DNA of 64,000 nt from JABWBH01 sp964526695 (GCA_964526695.1 CAZGJA010000089.1:62001-126000); one strand, 5' to 3'. Positions 23,503-32,258 are shown, counted from the stretch's first letter. Numbers and translations: made by a program. Notes: generated by a model not told the origin, from the letters alone.

Positions 23503-24426
23503 ATGAACATCCTCATCACCGGATCGAGCGGACAGATCGGCACGAACCTCGCCCTGGCGCTGCTCGAGGGCGGGCACCGCGTGCTGGGCATCGACAAACG
23601 CCCCAACACCTGGACGCCGCGCGTCGAGACCCTCCTGCTTGATCTGACCGCCGACGGGGAAGGGCGCTGGCCGAAGGGCCCGTTTGACGCCGTCGTCCAC
23701 CTGGCGGCCAACGCCAAGGTGTTCGAGCTGGTCGAGCATCCGCGCCGGGCGCTGGACAACGTGCTGATGTTGTTCAACGTGCTGGATTACTGCCGGCGGG
23801 AGCGCTGCCCGATCATCTTCGGCAGCTCGCGCGAGGTGTACGGCGACATCCACCAGCACGTCACCGAGGAGGACTCCGCGGATTTCGTCGTGGCGGAAAG
23901 CCCGTACAGCGCGAGCAAGATTTCGGGCGAGGCCTTCATCTACTCGTATGCGCAATGCTACGAGCTGCCGTACCTGGTGTTTCGCTTCAGCAACGTGTAC
24001 GGGCGATACGACAACGACCTGGCGCGGATGGAGCGCGTGATCCCGCTGTTTCTTAAGCGCATCGCCGCGGGCGAGCCGATCGTGGTGTTCGGGCGGGAGA
24101 AGGTGTTCGACTTCACCTACATCGACGACTGCGTGGACGGCATTCTCGCGGGGATCGAGGCGCTGCGTGCCGGGCGCGTTTCGATGCAGACGATCAACCT
24201 CGCGTGCGGGCAGGGGTCCACGCTGGTGGACCTCGTGAACATCCTGGCGCTGGCGCTGGGCAAGCCGGCGTTGGTCACTTATGAGCCGGCCCGCGTCGGC
24301 GAGGTGACGCGGTATGTGGCCGACATCAGCAAGGCGCGCGATCTGCTGGGCTACGCGCCAAAGTTTCCGCTGACGGCGGGGCTGCCGCGCTACGTGGAAT
24401 GGTCGCGGCAGACGGGCGCGATCTGA
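23503..24426 (+). CDS. NAD-dependent sugar epimerase/dehydratase (SDR)
   Basis: The 307-residue extended SDR has the Rossmann motif ITGSSGQIG, VVHLAANAKV, FGSSREVYG, the catalytic pair in SPYSASK, and FRFSNVYG. It resembles UDP-glucose 4-epimerase or dTDP-sugar dehydratase relatives. Adjacent to hldE and gmhA, it could work on an ADP-heptose or other nucleotide sugar, but it lacks features that would name it HldD. It starts 46 bases after gmhA and is probably in the same operon. Confidence 0.87.
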   Translation: MNILITGSSGQIGTNLALALLEGGHRVLGIDKRPNTWTPRVETLLLDLTADGEGRWPKGPFDAVVHLAANAKVFELVEHPRRALDNVLMLFNVLDYCRRERCPIIFGSSREVYGDIHQHVTEEDSADFVVAESPYSASKISGEAFIYSYAQCYELPYLVFRFSNVYGRYDNDLARMERVIPLFLKRIAAGEPIVVFGREKVFDFTYIDDCVDGILAGIEALRAGRVSMQTINLACGQGSTLVDLVNILALALGKPALVTYEPARVGEVTRYVADISKARDLLGYAPKFPLTAGLPRYVEWSRQTGAI

Positions 24427-24504
24427 GATGCCGCGCAAGGGATGCGCCCCTGCAGGGTGAGGCAGGTCTCCGACCTGCACATCATCATTGCTCTGACCCG
24501 GCGG

Positions 24505-24601
24505 GTGGCACGGTCTGGCGTACTCGCCAGGCCGTGGCGGATGAGGAATAGACGTTCATGCGCGCACGGCACGGGTCCGCTGCTGCGGACCCATGCCACC
24601 C
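24505..24601 (+). repeat. REPIN-like hairpin doublet (type copy)
   Basis: Module A (24505-24537): CACGG/CCGTG arms, T-G wobble, CTGGCG/CGCCAG, loop TACT. Module B (24568-24601): ACGGGTCCGC/GCGGACCCAT-type arms around a CTG-rich loop, inverted relative to A so that the unit begins GGGTGGCA and ends TGCCACCC. The spacer is 30 bases. It lies just upstream of the trp promoter region. Confidence 0.88.
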
Positions 24602-24713
24602 GGCGGCGCCGGCTAACGGAGGTGTTATCTCCGTGCGGCGTCGCCGCAAGGTGGCTCGGTGAAAAACAGCGTGCTTCCGGTTCCTGGCGTTGAAATGAGC
24701 AATGCAGCCGCGC

Positions 24714-24743
24714 TTGACGAGGGCCGACAGTGTTTCATATACT
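24714..24743 (+). promoter_or_regulatory. trp operon promoter
   Basis: TTGACG (24714-24719), an 18-base spacer and TATACT (24738-24743) form a strong housekeeping-type promoter. Short inverted arms GACAG (24726-24730) and CTGTC (24745-24749) flank the -10 element and could be an operator, but this is weak. The predicted start, near 24750, leaves an 85-base leader before the leader peptide. Confidence 0.75.
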
Positions 24744-24834
24744 GCTGTCAGTGCCGCATGGGAGTTCTGTGCGGCAAACCGTCCTGGTCCCGTGGAAGCG
24801 AATTGGGAACCGGCGGAGTCTTTTCGGTGGCGTC

Positions 24835-24909
24835 ATGAGTTTTACCGGACACGCGCATCTTTTGGGTTGGTGGTGGTCCTGCTCGGACGGGCGGGGATCC
24901 TGCGCGTAG
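24835..24909 (+). CDS. trpL: trp leader peptide with three consecutive Trp codons
   Basis: ATG at 24835 opens a 24-codon ORF, MSFTGHAHLLGWWWSC and eight more residues, ending TAG at 24907-24909. Three adjacent TGG codons (24868-24876) are the ribosome-stalling sensor of tryptophan attenuation. ACGCGCA (24851-24857) can pair with TGCGCGT (24901-24907), a 1:2-type pause stem spanning the Trp codons. GACGGG (24886-24891) can pair with CCCGTC (24939-24944) of the terminator, a plausible antiterminator. GGTGGCG is a weak ribosome site. Confidence 0.85.
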   Translation: MSFTGHAHLLGWWWSCSDGRGSCA

Positions 24910-24938
24910 CGTAAGCGTGCCGGAATTGAAAACCCTGA

Positions 24939-24967
24939 CCCGTCGCAAATCGTGCGACGGGTTTTTT
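24939..24967 (+). terminator. trp attenuator (intrinsic terminator)
   Basis: CCCGTCGCA (24939-24947) pairs perfectly with TGCGACGGG (24953-24961) around a 5-base loop, followed by six T (24962-24967) and a second T5 run. It lies 30 bases after the leader-peptide stop and 18 before trpE, the expected place for an attenuator. Low tryptophan would stall ribosomes at the TGG run and free GACGGG (24886) to disrupt it. Confidence 0.88.
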
Positions 24968-24984
24968 GTTTTTATGGGCGGCGG

Positions 24985-26583
24985 ATGAACGAAACGGCGG
25001 ACAAGGTGCGATTCCTCGCGATTCGGCGCACGCTTTCCGGAGCGGCCGATGCGCAACGTCTTTTCGCGGCGTTGACGGACCACGGGCGCGCGCGAGGGGC
25101 CGTGCTACTGCAGTCGTCGGACAACATCCCCAAATATGGGGAGCGCAGCCTGGCTGCGGTGAGATCGAGCCTGATGCTGACCGGGCGGGAAGAAGCTCTG
25201 AGGTTGGTGGCGCTGGACGGGCGGGGGCGATGCCTGCTGCCGGTTCTTGAGAAGCGACTCGCGGGCGTTGTGGAAGGGCTGCGCCGCGAGGTGGATCGGG
25301 ACGGCGCGCCGATGCTCACGGGCCGGATCACGCCCGATCTTCGGTCGGTGAGCGGGCGAGAGCGACCGTTTCGCCGAAACGCGATGGACGTCATTCGAGC
25401 GCTCGCCTTCTGCTCTTCGCCGGAAGAGGACGCCGTCGTGCCAAGTCATGGTTTGTTCGGTGCGTTCGGCTACACGTTCGTTCACCAATATGAGTCCTTT
25501 GAGCGCAACCCCAGAGACGTGCTCGGCGATCCGGATTATTGTTTCTTTCTGGCGACGCGGATGTTCATCATTGACCATGCCGTGGGATCGACCCACGTGG
25601 TTTCCAGTGTTCCCATTGTTTCCGGCGCGGACCTGGCGCCGCTTCTTGTCGAGGCGGAGGAGGATGTGCGGCGTATGGCAGCGCTCGCCGAGCATCCGTT
25701 GCAGGTGAATCGCGGTGTTTGGAGCGCGGGGGCGATTCAATCCGACACGCCTCGAAGCACGTATGTATCCAACGTGGAACGCATTCAGCGCGACATCTAT
25801 GCCGGGCGCGCGTTTCAGGTTGTGTATGGACGCATGCTCTCCGCGGATTTCATGGGATCGCCGTTTGACGTTTATGGCAGACTTAGTGAGATCAACCCGT
25901 CGCCCTACATGTTCTACTTCAATGACGGCGACGGCGTCCTGCTGGCCGCCTCCCCGGAGATGGCCGTCCGCGTCAGCCATGAGCCGGCGGGTCGCCGCGT
26001 GGAGTTGCGGCCGATCGCCGGAACCAAACCAAGGGGACGCATTCAGGGGAACATCCATCCGCTCACCGATGCGAAGTACGAGACGGCGCTGAAGATCGAC
26101 CCAAAGGAGCTTGCCGAGCATACAATGCTCGTCGATCTGGCGCGCAACGACCTCGCCAGCATTTGCAAGCCGGGGACCACGCAGGTCGATGAGCCGTTTG
26201 TCGTCGAGAAGTACTCCCATGTGCAGCATCTGGTAAGCAATGTCAGCGGAATTCTGGCCGATGATCTTGATGCACTTCACGCTTATCTGGCGACGATGAA
26301 CATGGGGACGGTGACGGGCGCTCCGAAGCTCGAGGCCATGAAGATGATCAACGGATTGGAGGCGTCCAGTCGCGGCTATTTCGCAGGCGGCGTAGGATAT
26401 GTTTTCCCTGACGGGCGCATGGACACGGCACTGGTGATCCGTGCGATCCGCTTCAAGCCAGGCAAGGCCCACATCCGCGCCGCGGCGGGCATTGTGGCGG
26501 ACAGCATACCGGAGGCCGAATGGGAGGAGACGGAGAGCAAGGCGGCGGCATCTCTGCGTGTTCTGGGAGGCGATCTCGGGTAA
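24985..26583 (+). CDS. trpE: anthranilate synthase component I
   Basis: The 532-residue protein makes anthranilate from chorismate with TrpG. The chorismate-binding half is intact (RIAGTKPRGR-like LRPIAGTKPRGR, AEHTMLVDLARNDLA, VEKYSHVQHLVSNVSG, GAPKLEAMKMI, FAGGVGYVFPDG). The N-terminal part has VLLQSSD where enteric TrpE has the LLESAD feedback site, so tryptophan inhibition is likely. It is the enteric-type rather than the common Gram-positive form. ATG 24985 overlaps the stop of a four-codon ORF (24974-24988, MGGG). It is the first structural gene after the attenuator. G+C is a little below the neighbours. Confidence 0.93.
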   Translation: MNETADKVRFLAIRRTLSGAADAQRLFAALTDHGRARGAVLLQSSDNIPKYGERSLAAVRSSLMLTGREEALRLVALDGRGRCLLPVLEKRLAGVVEGLRREVDRDGAPMLTGRITPDLRSVSGRERPFRRNAMDVIRALAFCSSPEEDAVVPSHGLFGAFGYTFVHQYESFERNPRDVLGDPDYCFFLATRMFIIDHAVGSTHVVSSVPIVSGADLAPLLVEAEEDVRRMAALAEHPLQVNRGVWSAGAIQSDTPRSTYVSNVERIQRDIYAGRAFQVVYGRMLSADFMGSPFDVYGRLSEINPSPYMFYFNDGDGVLLAASPEMAVRVSHEPAGRRVELRPIAGTKPRGRIQGNIHPLTDAKYETALKIDPKELAEHTMLVDLARNDLASICKPGTTQVDEPFVVEKYSHVQHLVSNVSGILADDLDALHAYLATMNMGTVTGAPKLEAMKMINGLEASSRGYFAGGVGYVFPDGRMDTALVIRAIRFKPGKAHIRAAAGIVADSIPEAEWEETESKAAASLRVLGGDLG

Positions 26584-26589
26584 CCATTG

Positions 26590-27177
26590 ATGGGTGCAAG
26601 CTCACGCATTCTGTTCATTGATAACGAGGATTCCTTTGTTTACAACCTCGTGGACGCCTGCCGAAGTCTTGGGCATGAGGTGGACGTATTTCGATGCGAC
26701 TGGCCTGCGGCCGATGCGCAGCAGTACATACGGCAGTGCGGACCGCGTTTGCTGGTGCTTTCGCCCGGCCCTTGCGGGCCGCGCGATGCGCGGCTGTGCA
26801 TGCAACTGCTGGCGTCCGCGCCGGTTGAGTTGCCGATCTTTGGCGTGTGCCTTGGGCATCAGTGCATTGTGGAGCATTTCGGGGGGCGCGTCGAGGCCAC
26901 GGGAAAGCCCGCACATGGCAAGGCGGCGCTCATTCGTCACACTGGCGGACCGCTGTGGCGCGGAATTGAGAACCCGTTTCAGGCGGGGCGGTATCATTCG
27001 CTGGCGGCATCGGTCGTGCCCGATGTATTGGAAGTGACGTCTTGGCTGGGCGAGATGCCGATGGCGGTGCAGCACAAGAGCCGGCCCGTGATTGGCGTGC
27101 AGTTTCACCCGGAGAGCGTTTTGACTCCGGCGGGGAACCAACTGTTGAGCAATGCGCTTGAAGTGTTGGGAGCCTGA
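26590..27177 (+). CDS. trpG: anthranilate synthase component II (glutamine amidotransferase)
   Basis: The 195-residue class I amidotransferase supplies ammonia from glutamine to TrpE. Motifs: LFIDNEDSFVYNLVD, LSPGPCGPRDA, the nucleophile Cys in FGVCLGHQCIVEHFGG, and the catalytic His-Glu in GVQFHPESVLTPAGNQLL. It starts 6 bases after the trpE stop (a TTG just before the ATG is in frame). It stands alone and is not fused to trpD, unlike enteric operons. Confidence 0.94.
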   Translation: MGASSRILFIDNEDSFVYNLVDACRSLGHEVDVFRCDWPAADAQQYIRQCGPRLLVLSPGPCGPRDARLCMQLLASAPVELPIFGVCLGHQCIVEHFGGRVEATGKPAHGKAALIRHTGGPLWRGIENPFQAGRYHSLAASVVPDVLEVTSWLGEMPMAVQHKSRPVIGVQFHPESVLTPAGNQLLSNALEVLGA

Positions 27178-27255
27178 CGGAGAGGGCGCGACTTCGGGCA
27201 CTGCGTTGTTGCCGGGTCGCGTCGAGTTGGCGCTGATGGAATTCAGGTACAGTGA

Positions 27256-28308
27256 GTGATTGATGTCATGGACGAGGCACTGGATCAACTTATCAGCACG
27301 CTTGACCGAGGGCGCATCCTGCCCATCGCCGATGCCGCGCGGGCGATGATCGCCATTGCCGATGGGGAGGCGGACACGCCGACGATTGTGAGGTTCCTGC
27401 GCGCGTACAATCGCCGCCCGCCTGTGGTGCATGAGATGTCGGCGTTTGTGGAAGTGCTGCGCGAGCGGATGGTCGCGGTGCAAGCGCCGGCGGCGAACAC
27501 CATCTGCAACTGCGGCACGGGCGGGGACGGGCGCGGCACCATCAATGTTTCCACGATCGCGGCGTTTGTCATTGCCGCGGCCGGGGTGCCTGTGGCCAAG
27601 CACGGCAACCGTTCCGTGTCGAGCCAATGCGGAAGCACGGACTGCCTTGCGGGCATGGGTGTGGCCGTCAGTCGTGAGCCGCAAACCGCGCAGCGCCTCC
27701 TGGAGGATCACCAATTGTGTTTCCTCAATGCGCCGGATTTTCATCCAGCCTTGCGCCATGCGTCCGCGGCGCGGCGCGAGCTGGCGGCCACAGGCGAAAG
27801 GAGTGTTTTCAATCTACTGGGACCGGTGCTCAATCCGGCTTCGGTCACGCGACAGACGATGGGCGTGTTTCATGCGGACATGCTTTTGACCATCGCGCAG
27901 GTGCTTCTTCAGAGCGGCTCGCAAAGGGCGTATGTCGTGCATGGCGACGGGTATGATGAACTCAGCGTGACCGGAGCGTCGCGCATGGCCTTGGTGGATG
28001 GCGGCGGCATTTCCCTGCGAACCATCGTTCCTGAGGACTTCCGGATCCGCCGCGCGGACGCCGGCGAGCTGGTCGGCGGCGATGCCGCGACCAACGCTCG
28101 TCTGGCGGAGGGCATCCTGCGGGGAAGCCAGGATGGGGCGATGGCGGATGTCGTTCTGCTGAACGCGGCGGCGGGCATCAGCGCGGGCGCCCTGGACGAG
28201 TTGGACCTTCAGGATGCGCTGGAGGTGGCGCGGGAGGCGCTGGCGTCGGGGCGTGCATACCGGAAACTTGAAGATATGAGAAAGGCGGCGCCGGTTCATG
28301 CTTCATGA
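27256..28308 (+). CDS. trpD: anthranilate phosphoribosyltransferase
   Basis: The protein of about 350 residues joins anthranilate to PRPP. The glycine-rich PRPP motif GTGGDGRGTINVSTIAAFVIAAAG, KHGNRSVSSQCGSTDCL and the NLLGPVLNPA segment are present. GTG at 27256 or ATG at 27268 may be the start; neither has a good ribosome site. A 78-base gap separates it from trpG, the only sizeable gap in the operon. It overlaps trpC by 11 bases. Confidence 0.93.
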   Translation: MIDVMDEALDQLISTLDRGRILPIADAARAMIAIADGEADTPTIVRFLRAYNRRPPVVHEMSAFVEVLRERMVAVQAPAANTICNCGTGGDGRGTINVSTIAAFVIAAAGVPVAKHGNRSVSSQCGSTDCLAGMGVAVSREPQTAQRLLEDHQLCFLNAPDFHPALRHASAARRELAATGERSVFNLLGPVLNPASVTRQTMGVFHADMLLTIAQVLLQSGSQRAYVVHGDGYDELSVTGASRMALVDGGGISLRTIVPEDFRIRRADAGELVGGDAATNARLAEGILRGSQDGAMADVVLLNAAAGISAGALDELDLQDALEVAREALASGRAYRKLEDMRKAAPVHAS

Positions 28309-29086
28309 GATTCTCGCCAACAAGCGCCGCGAGATCGAGTGTCTGGTCGGGGCAAATCCACTGGAGCCGTTGGTCAGTTGCCGCGATTTCCGCGAGGCCA
28401 TCTCCCGCCCGCCGTTGTCCTTTATTGCCGAGGTCAAACGTCGCTCGCCTTCCGCCGGTGTTCTGGCTGCTTCGCTGAGTCCGGTAGCCCAGGCGCTGAA
28501 GTATGTGGAAGGAGGCGCGGCCGCCATTTCGGTCTTGACGGACGCTGCTTATTTTGGAGGAAGCTTCGAGGATTTGGACACGGTGGCGCGGCAGGTGAGC
28601 GTTCCGGTCCTCTGCAAGGATTTCATTATTGATGAGCGGCAAGTGCGGCGGGCGAGAGCGGCCGGTGCGGATGCCTGCCTGCTCATTGTGGCGGTATTGT
28701 CTGACAGCGTGTTGCGCGGGTTGATGGAGCACTGCCGGCGATATGGTATGTCCCCTCTGGTTGAGGTGCATAATGAGCGAGAATTGGAATCCGCGGTGCA
28801 CTGCGGCGCTGAGGTGATCGGCGTCAACAACCGAGATCTGACTTCGATGAAAATCGACTTAAGCACAGTGAAGCGCCTGGCGCCGCGGGTGCCGGACTCG
28901 TGTGTGCTGGTGGCGGAATCGGGTTACACAAGCGCGGCGGACATTGCAGACCTTCCGCCGCGAGTCAATGCGGTGTTGGCGGGCACCGCGCTGATGCGGC
29001 AGGCCGATCCCGCGGCGACGCTGGTGGAATGGGGGCGGATGGCCCGGAGCGTGAGAGAGGGAGATGGAAGGAGCCGTGCGTCATGA
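28298..29086 (+). CDS. trpC: indole-3-glycerol-phosphate synthase
   Basis: This 262-residue (beta-alpha)8 barrel closes the ring to form indoleglycerol phosphate. Family motifs: FIAEVKRRSPSAG (catalytic Lys and Glu), ISVLTDAAYFGGS, VLCKDFIIDERQV, IGVNNRDLTSMKIDL and VAESGYTSAADI. It is monofunctional: there is no fused TrpF domain, and no trpF gene is in the operon, so phosphoribosylanthranilate isomerase must lie elsewhere or be served by a PriA-like enzyme. Its stop overlaps the trpB start (ATGA). Confidence 0.94.
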   Translation: MLHEILANKRREIECLVGANPLEPLVSCRDFREAISRPPLSFIAEVKRRSPSAGVLAASLSPVAQALKYVEGGAAAISVLTDAAYFGGSFEDLDTVARQVSVPVLCKDFIIDERQVRRARAAGADACLLIVAVLSDSVLRGLMEHCRRYGMSPLVEVHNERELESAVHCGAEVIGVNNRDLTSMKIDLSTVKRLAPRVPDSCVLVAESGYTSAADIADLPPRVNAVLAGTALMRQADPAATLVEWGRMARSVREGDGRSRAS

Positions 29087-30279
29087 TGATGCCTGTCCCG
29101 TCGGACTACGAGCGTGGGTTGGGTCGCTTCGGCGGGCAATACGTGCCGGAGCCGCTGGTGGCGCCGCTGACGGAGATTCGGCGCGCATTCCTGCGGTTCC
29201 GCGACGACGCGGGATTCAACGAGAAACTCGGGCATCTGCTGCGTCACTATGCAGGCCGCCCGACGCCCTTGTATTTTTCGCCGAAGCTTTCGGCGCGCAC
29301 GGGTTGCCGCGTTTATCTCAAAAGGGAGGACTTGCTGCACCTGGGGGCGCACAAGACCAACAACACCATTGGTCAGGGCTTGCTCGCGCATAGGATGGGC
29401 AAGACGCGCCTCATCGCGGAAACGGGCGCGGGGCAGCACGGAGTCGCCACGGCCATGGCAGGGGCGCTGTTCGGCATACCCACGGAAGTGTTCATGGGCA
29501 GCGTCGATATCGAGCGGCAGGCCATGAACGTGTTTCGCATGAAGCTGATGGGGGCGACGGTCCGTCCGGTGAACAGCGGCAGCGCGACGCTGAAGGACGC
29601 GATCAACGAGGCCCTGCGGGACTGGATCGCCCGGGCGGCGGACACCTATTATTTGTTCGGCACGGCGGCGGGCCCGGAGCCGTTTCCGGAAATGGTCACG
29701 CATTTTCAATCCGTGATCGGGCGCGAGGCGCGAGCGCAGATATTGGAAGCGGAGGGGCGACTGCCGCACACCGTGATCGCGTGCGTCGGCGGCGGGAGCA
29801 ACGCCATTGGCGTATTTCACGCATTTCTCAAGGATGCCGAGGTGCAACTGATCGGGGCCGAGGCCGGCGGCGACGGTGCAAAGCACGGCGCGTCGCTGTC
29901 CGCCGGATCGCCGGGCGTCTTTCATGGAATGCACTCGTACTTCCTGCAAGATGGAGACGGGCAGATCGCGGAGGCGCACAGCGTGGCCGCGGGCCTGGAC
30001 TACCCCGGCGTGGGTCCGCTGCACAGCGCGCTGCACGAATCGGGTCGGGCGAGGTACGTGCCCGTGCGCGACGCCGAGGCGTTGGAGGCGTTTCATTGGC
30101 TCGCCCGGGAAGAGGGCATTCTGCCGGCATTGGAATCCGCGCACGCGATCGCGCTGACAGTGCGGATGGCGCAGGAGTTTCCGCCCAATGCCATCGTAAT
30201 CGTCAATCTATCAGGGCGGGGAGATAAGGACTTGCACACGGTTATGAAGTCGCAGAAGCCGAACGGGGCGGGCGTATGA
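29083..30279 (+). CDS. trpB: tryptophan synthase beta subunit
   Basis: The 398-residue PLP enzyme condenses indole with serine. The PLP lysine lies in LHLGAHKTNNTIGQGLLAHRMG; the phosphate cup is CVGGGSNAIG; AETGAGQHGVATA is conserved. Three ATGs in a row begin at 29083, the first within the trpC stop; AAGGAG at 29068-29073 favours it. Length and motifs match TrpB1, the partner of TrpA, whose gene follows with a 4-base overlap. Confidence 0.95.
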   Translation: MMMPVPSDYERGLGRFGGQYVPEPLVAPLTEIRRAFLRFRDDAGFNEKLGHLLRHYAGRPTPLYFSPKLSARTGCRVYLKREDLLHLGAHKTNNTIGQGLLAHRMGKTRLIAETGAGQHGVATAMAGALFGIPTEVFMGSVDIERQAMNVFRMKLMGATVRPVNSGSATLKDAINEALRDWIARAADTYYLFGTAAGPEPFPEMVTHFQSVIGREARAQILEAEGRLPHTVIACVGGGSNAIGVFHAFLKDAEVQLIGAEAGGDGAKHGASLSAGSPGVFHGMHSYFLQDGDGQIAEAHSVAAGLDYPGVGPLHSALHESGRARYVPVRDAEALEAFHWLAREEGILPALESAHAIALTVRMAQEFPPNAIVIVNLSGRGDKDLHTVMKSQKPNGAGV

Positions 30280-31142
30280 CCTCAAGACCCGATGCAATAA
30301 CCGACCCGGCTGCAAAGGGAGGGATCGAAACGACAATGCGGTTCCACCGACTGTGGAATAAAGGTGAGTCGAAGGTCGGCGCGTTCATGCCGTTTTTCAT
30401 GCTCGGGGATCCGACGCCGGCGCGGAGCCTGGAGTTGATCCGCGGCGCGCTGGATGAGGGCGCGGACGCGCTGGAGCTGGGCATCCCGTTTTCGGATCCG
30501 ATTGCCGACGGGCCCGTGATTCATGCATCCGCGCAGCGTGCCGCCCGGGCCGGCGCGGATGTTCGAACGTGCCTGGACCTGATCGCCGACATTCGTAAGT
30601 TCAGCGACGCGCCGATCGGGCTGCTGGTGTATTACAACCTGATTCACCGCCGGGGCGTGGAGGCGTTCTGCAAGGACGCGGGCGCGGCGGGGGCGGATGC
30701 GCTGCTGGCGGCGGATGTGCCGTTTGATCGCGCGGGCGATCTGCCGGCGGCGATGGAAACGCACGGGCTGGGCAGCGTCTATCTGTGCAGCCAGAACACA
30801 CCGGAGGATCGTGCGGCGCGTATTCTGCAAGCCTCGACGGCCTACACCTATGCGGTCGGCGTGATGGGGACGACGGGCGCGCGAGAGGACCTCGCGCCGG
30901 CCACGCGCGAGTTCGTCTTGCGTCTTCGAAAGCTGTCGCAGCGGCCTTTTGTGGTGGGTTTCGGCGTCAGCCGGCCGGAACATGCAGTGGAGATTCTGCG
31001 GCTCGGCGCGGACGGGGTGATCGTGGGCAGCGCGCTGATCCGCATGATCGAGCGGCACGGCGAGGACCATGCCGCCGCGGTGCGCGACATCCGGGCGTTT
31101 GTCCGCGAGGTCAAGACGGCCAGGGCGGTCTGCTACGGCTGA
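30276..31142 (+). CDS. trpA: tryptophan synthase alpha subunit
   Basis: The 288-residue barrel cleaves indoleglycerol phosphate and channels indole to TrpB. The catalytic Glu and Asp are in ALELGIPFSDPIADGPVI. GVMGTTGARE and VVGFGVSRPEHA phosphate-binding turns are present. Some 20 extra residues precede the usual start (around RFHRLW, Met at residue 21), so translation could begin at either place; the ATGA overlap with trpB favours the first. It is the last trp gene. Confidence 0.94.
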   Translation: MTSRPDAITDPAAKGGIETTMRFHRLWNKGESKVGAFMPFFMLGDPTPARSLELIRGALDEGADALELGIPFSDPIADGPVIHASAQRAARAGADVRTCLDLIADIRKFSDAPIGLLVYYNLIHRRGVEAFCKDAGAAGADALLAADVPFDRAGDLPAAMETHGLGSVYLCSQNTPEDRAARILQASTAYTYAVGVMGTTGAREDLAPATREFVLRLRKLSQRPFVVGFGVSRPEHAVEILRLGADGVIVGSALIRMIERHGEDHAAAVRDIRAFVREVKTARAVCYG

Positions 31143-31188
31143 GAGGGCGGGCTTGTCGGGCGGTGCATGCCGCTCCACGAGCGAAGGA

Positions 31189-31217
31189 GAACGGCGGGCA
31201 TAGCCCGCCCTACGGGT
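31189..31217. repeat. GGCGGGC/GCCCGCC hairpin repeat
   Basis: GGCGGGCATAGCCCGCC with CTACGG after it lies between trpA and the DAHP synthase gene. The same hairpin is seen at 43091-43113 and, diverged, at 9660-9680. It lacks a T tract and seems to be a dispersed repeat rather than a terminator. Confidence 0.6.
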
Positions 31218-31247
31218 GGCGGGGAAAGCGAGAGGGGGTCATAGACC

Positions 31248-32258
31248 ATGCTGGTAGTCATGAACGTGGACGCGACGGCGGCGCAGATCGAAGCCGTCTC
31301 GCGCGCCATCCGCGAACTGGGCTTCACGCCGCACGCCATGCCGGGAGCGCAGCGGACGGCCGTGTGCGTGACGGGCAACAAAGGCCCGGTGCATCGCGAC
31401 GCGCTGGCGCAACTGCCGGGCGTGTCGGAAGTGATCTCCGTCTCCAAGCCTTACAAGCTCGTCTCGCGCGAGGCGCAGCCGGAATCGACGGTGGTGGCCG
31501 TGGACGGACACGCCATCGGCGCCGCGGCGATTCAGTTCATCGCCGGTCCATGCAGCGTGGAGACGGAAGACCGCATGTTCAGCATCGCCGAGCGGCTGGT
31601 GGCGATGAACATCCCTTTCCTGCGGGCGGGCGCGTACAAGCCGCGGACCAGCCCCTACGCGTTTCAGGGTCTGGAGAAAGAAGGCCTGCGAATTCTGGAC
31701 CGCGTGCGCGAGCGCTTCGGGCTGCGGATCGTCACGGAGGTGCTCTCGGAGGAAACGGTCGAAGAGGTCACGGCCGCGGCGGACATTCTGCAGATCGGAG
31801 CTCGCAACATGCAGAACTTCGCGCTGCTGAAAAAGGTCGCCCGCTGCACGAAGCCCGTGCTGCTGAAGCGCGGCGCCTCGGCGACCGTGGAGGAATGGCT
31901 CATGGCCGCGGAGTACCTGCTGTCCGGCGGCAACCGCCAGGTGATTCTCTGCGAGCGCGGCATCCGCACGTTCTCGGATCACACGCGGAACACGCTGGAT
32001 GTCAGCGCGATCGCCGTGGTGAAGTCGCTGTCGCACCTGCCGGTGCTGGCCGATCCCTCGCACGCGGCGGGCCGGCGGGAGTTCGTCGCGCCGCTGGGCA
32101 AAGCGGCGGTGGCGGCGGGCGCTGACGGCTTGATCATCGAGGCGCATGTGGACCCCAACTCCGCGTGGAGCGACGGCGCGCAGACGCTGGGGATGGAGGA
32201 GCTGGCGCGGCTCGTCGAGGATGTTCGCCGGTATGACGCGGTGTTTCGGCCGAGGTAA
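31248..32258 (+). CDS. aroF: 3-deoxy-7-phosphoheptulonate (DAHP) synthase
   Basis: The 336-residue protein catalyses the first shikimate step, from PEP and erythrose 4-phosphate. Residues 1-70 (LVVMNVDATAAQIEAVSRAIRELGF) form the ferredoxin-like regulatory domain of the Thermotoga/AroA-I-beta type, followed by the catalytic barrel: AGPCSVETEDRM, RAGAYKPRTSPYAFQG, ERGIRTFSDHTRNTLD and ADPSHAAGRR with the metal ligands. It starts 105 bases after trpA in the same direction and may be read from the trp promoter, linking precursor supply to tryptophan demand. Confidence 0.94.
   Translation: MLVVMNVDATAAQIEAVSRAIRELGFTPHAMPGAQRTAVCVTGNKGPVHRDALAQLPGVSEVISVSKPYKLVSREAQPESTVVAVDGHAIGAAAIQFIAGPCSVETEDRMFSIAERLVAMNIPFLRAGAYKPRTSPYAFQGLEKEGLRILDRVRERFGLRIVTEVLSEETVEEVTAAADILQIGARNMQNFALLKKVARCTKPVLLKRGASATVEEWLMAAEYLLSGGNRQVILCERGIRTFSDHTRNTLDVSAIAVVKSLSHLPVLADPSHAAGRREFVAPLGKAAVAAGADGLIIEAHVDPNSAWSDGAQTLGMEELARLVEDVRRYDAVFRPR

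Noticed and set aside
24952..24984. Upstream GTG start for trpE
   Set aside because: It would put the start inside the attenuator stem. ATG 24985 gives the normal N-terminus.
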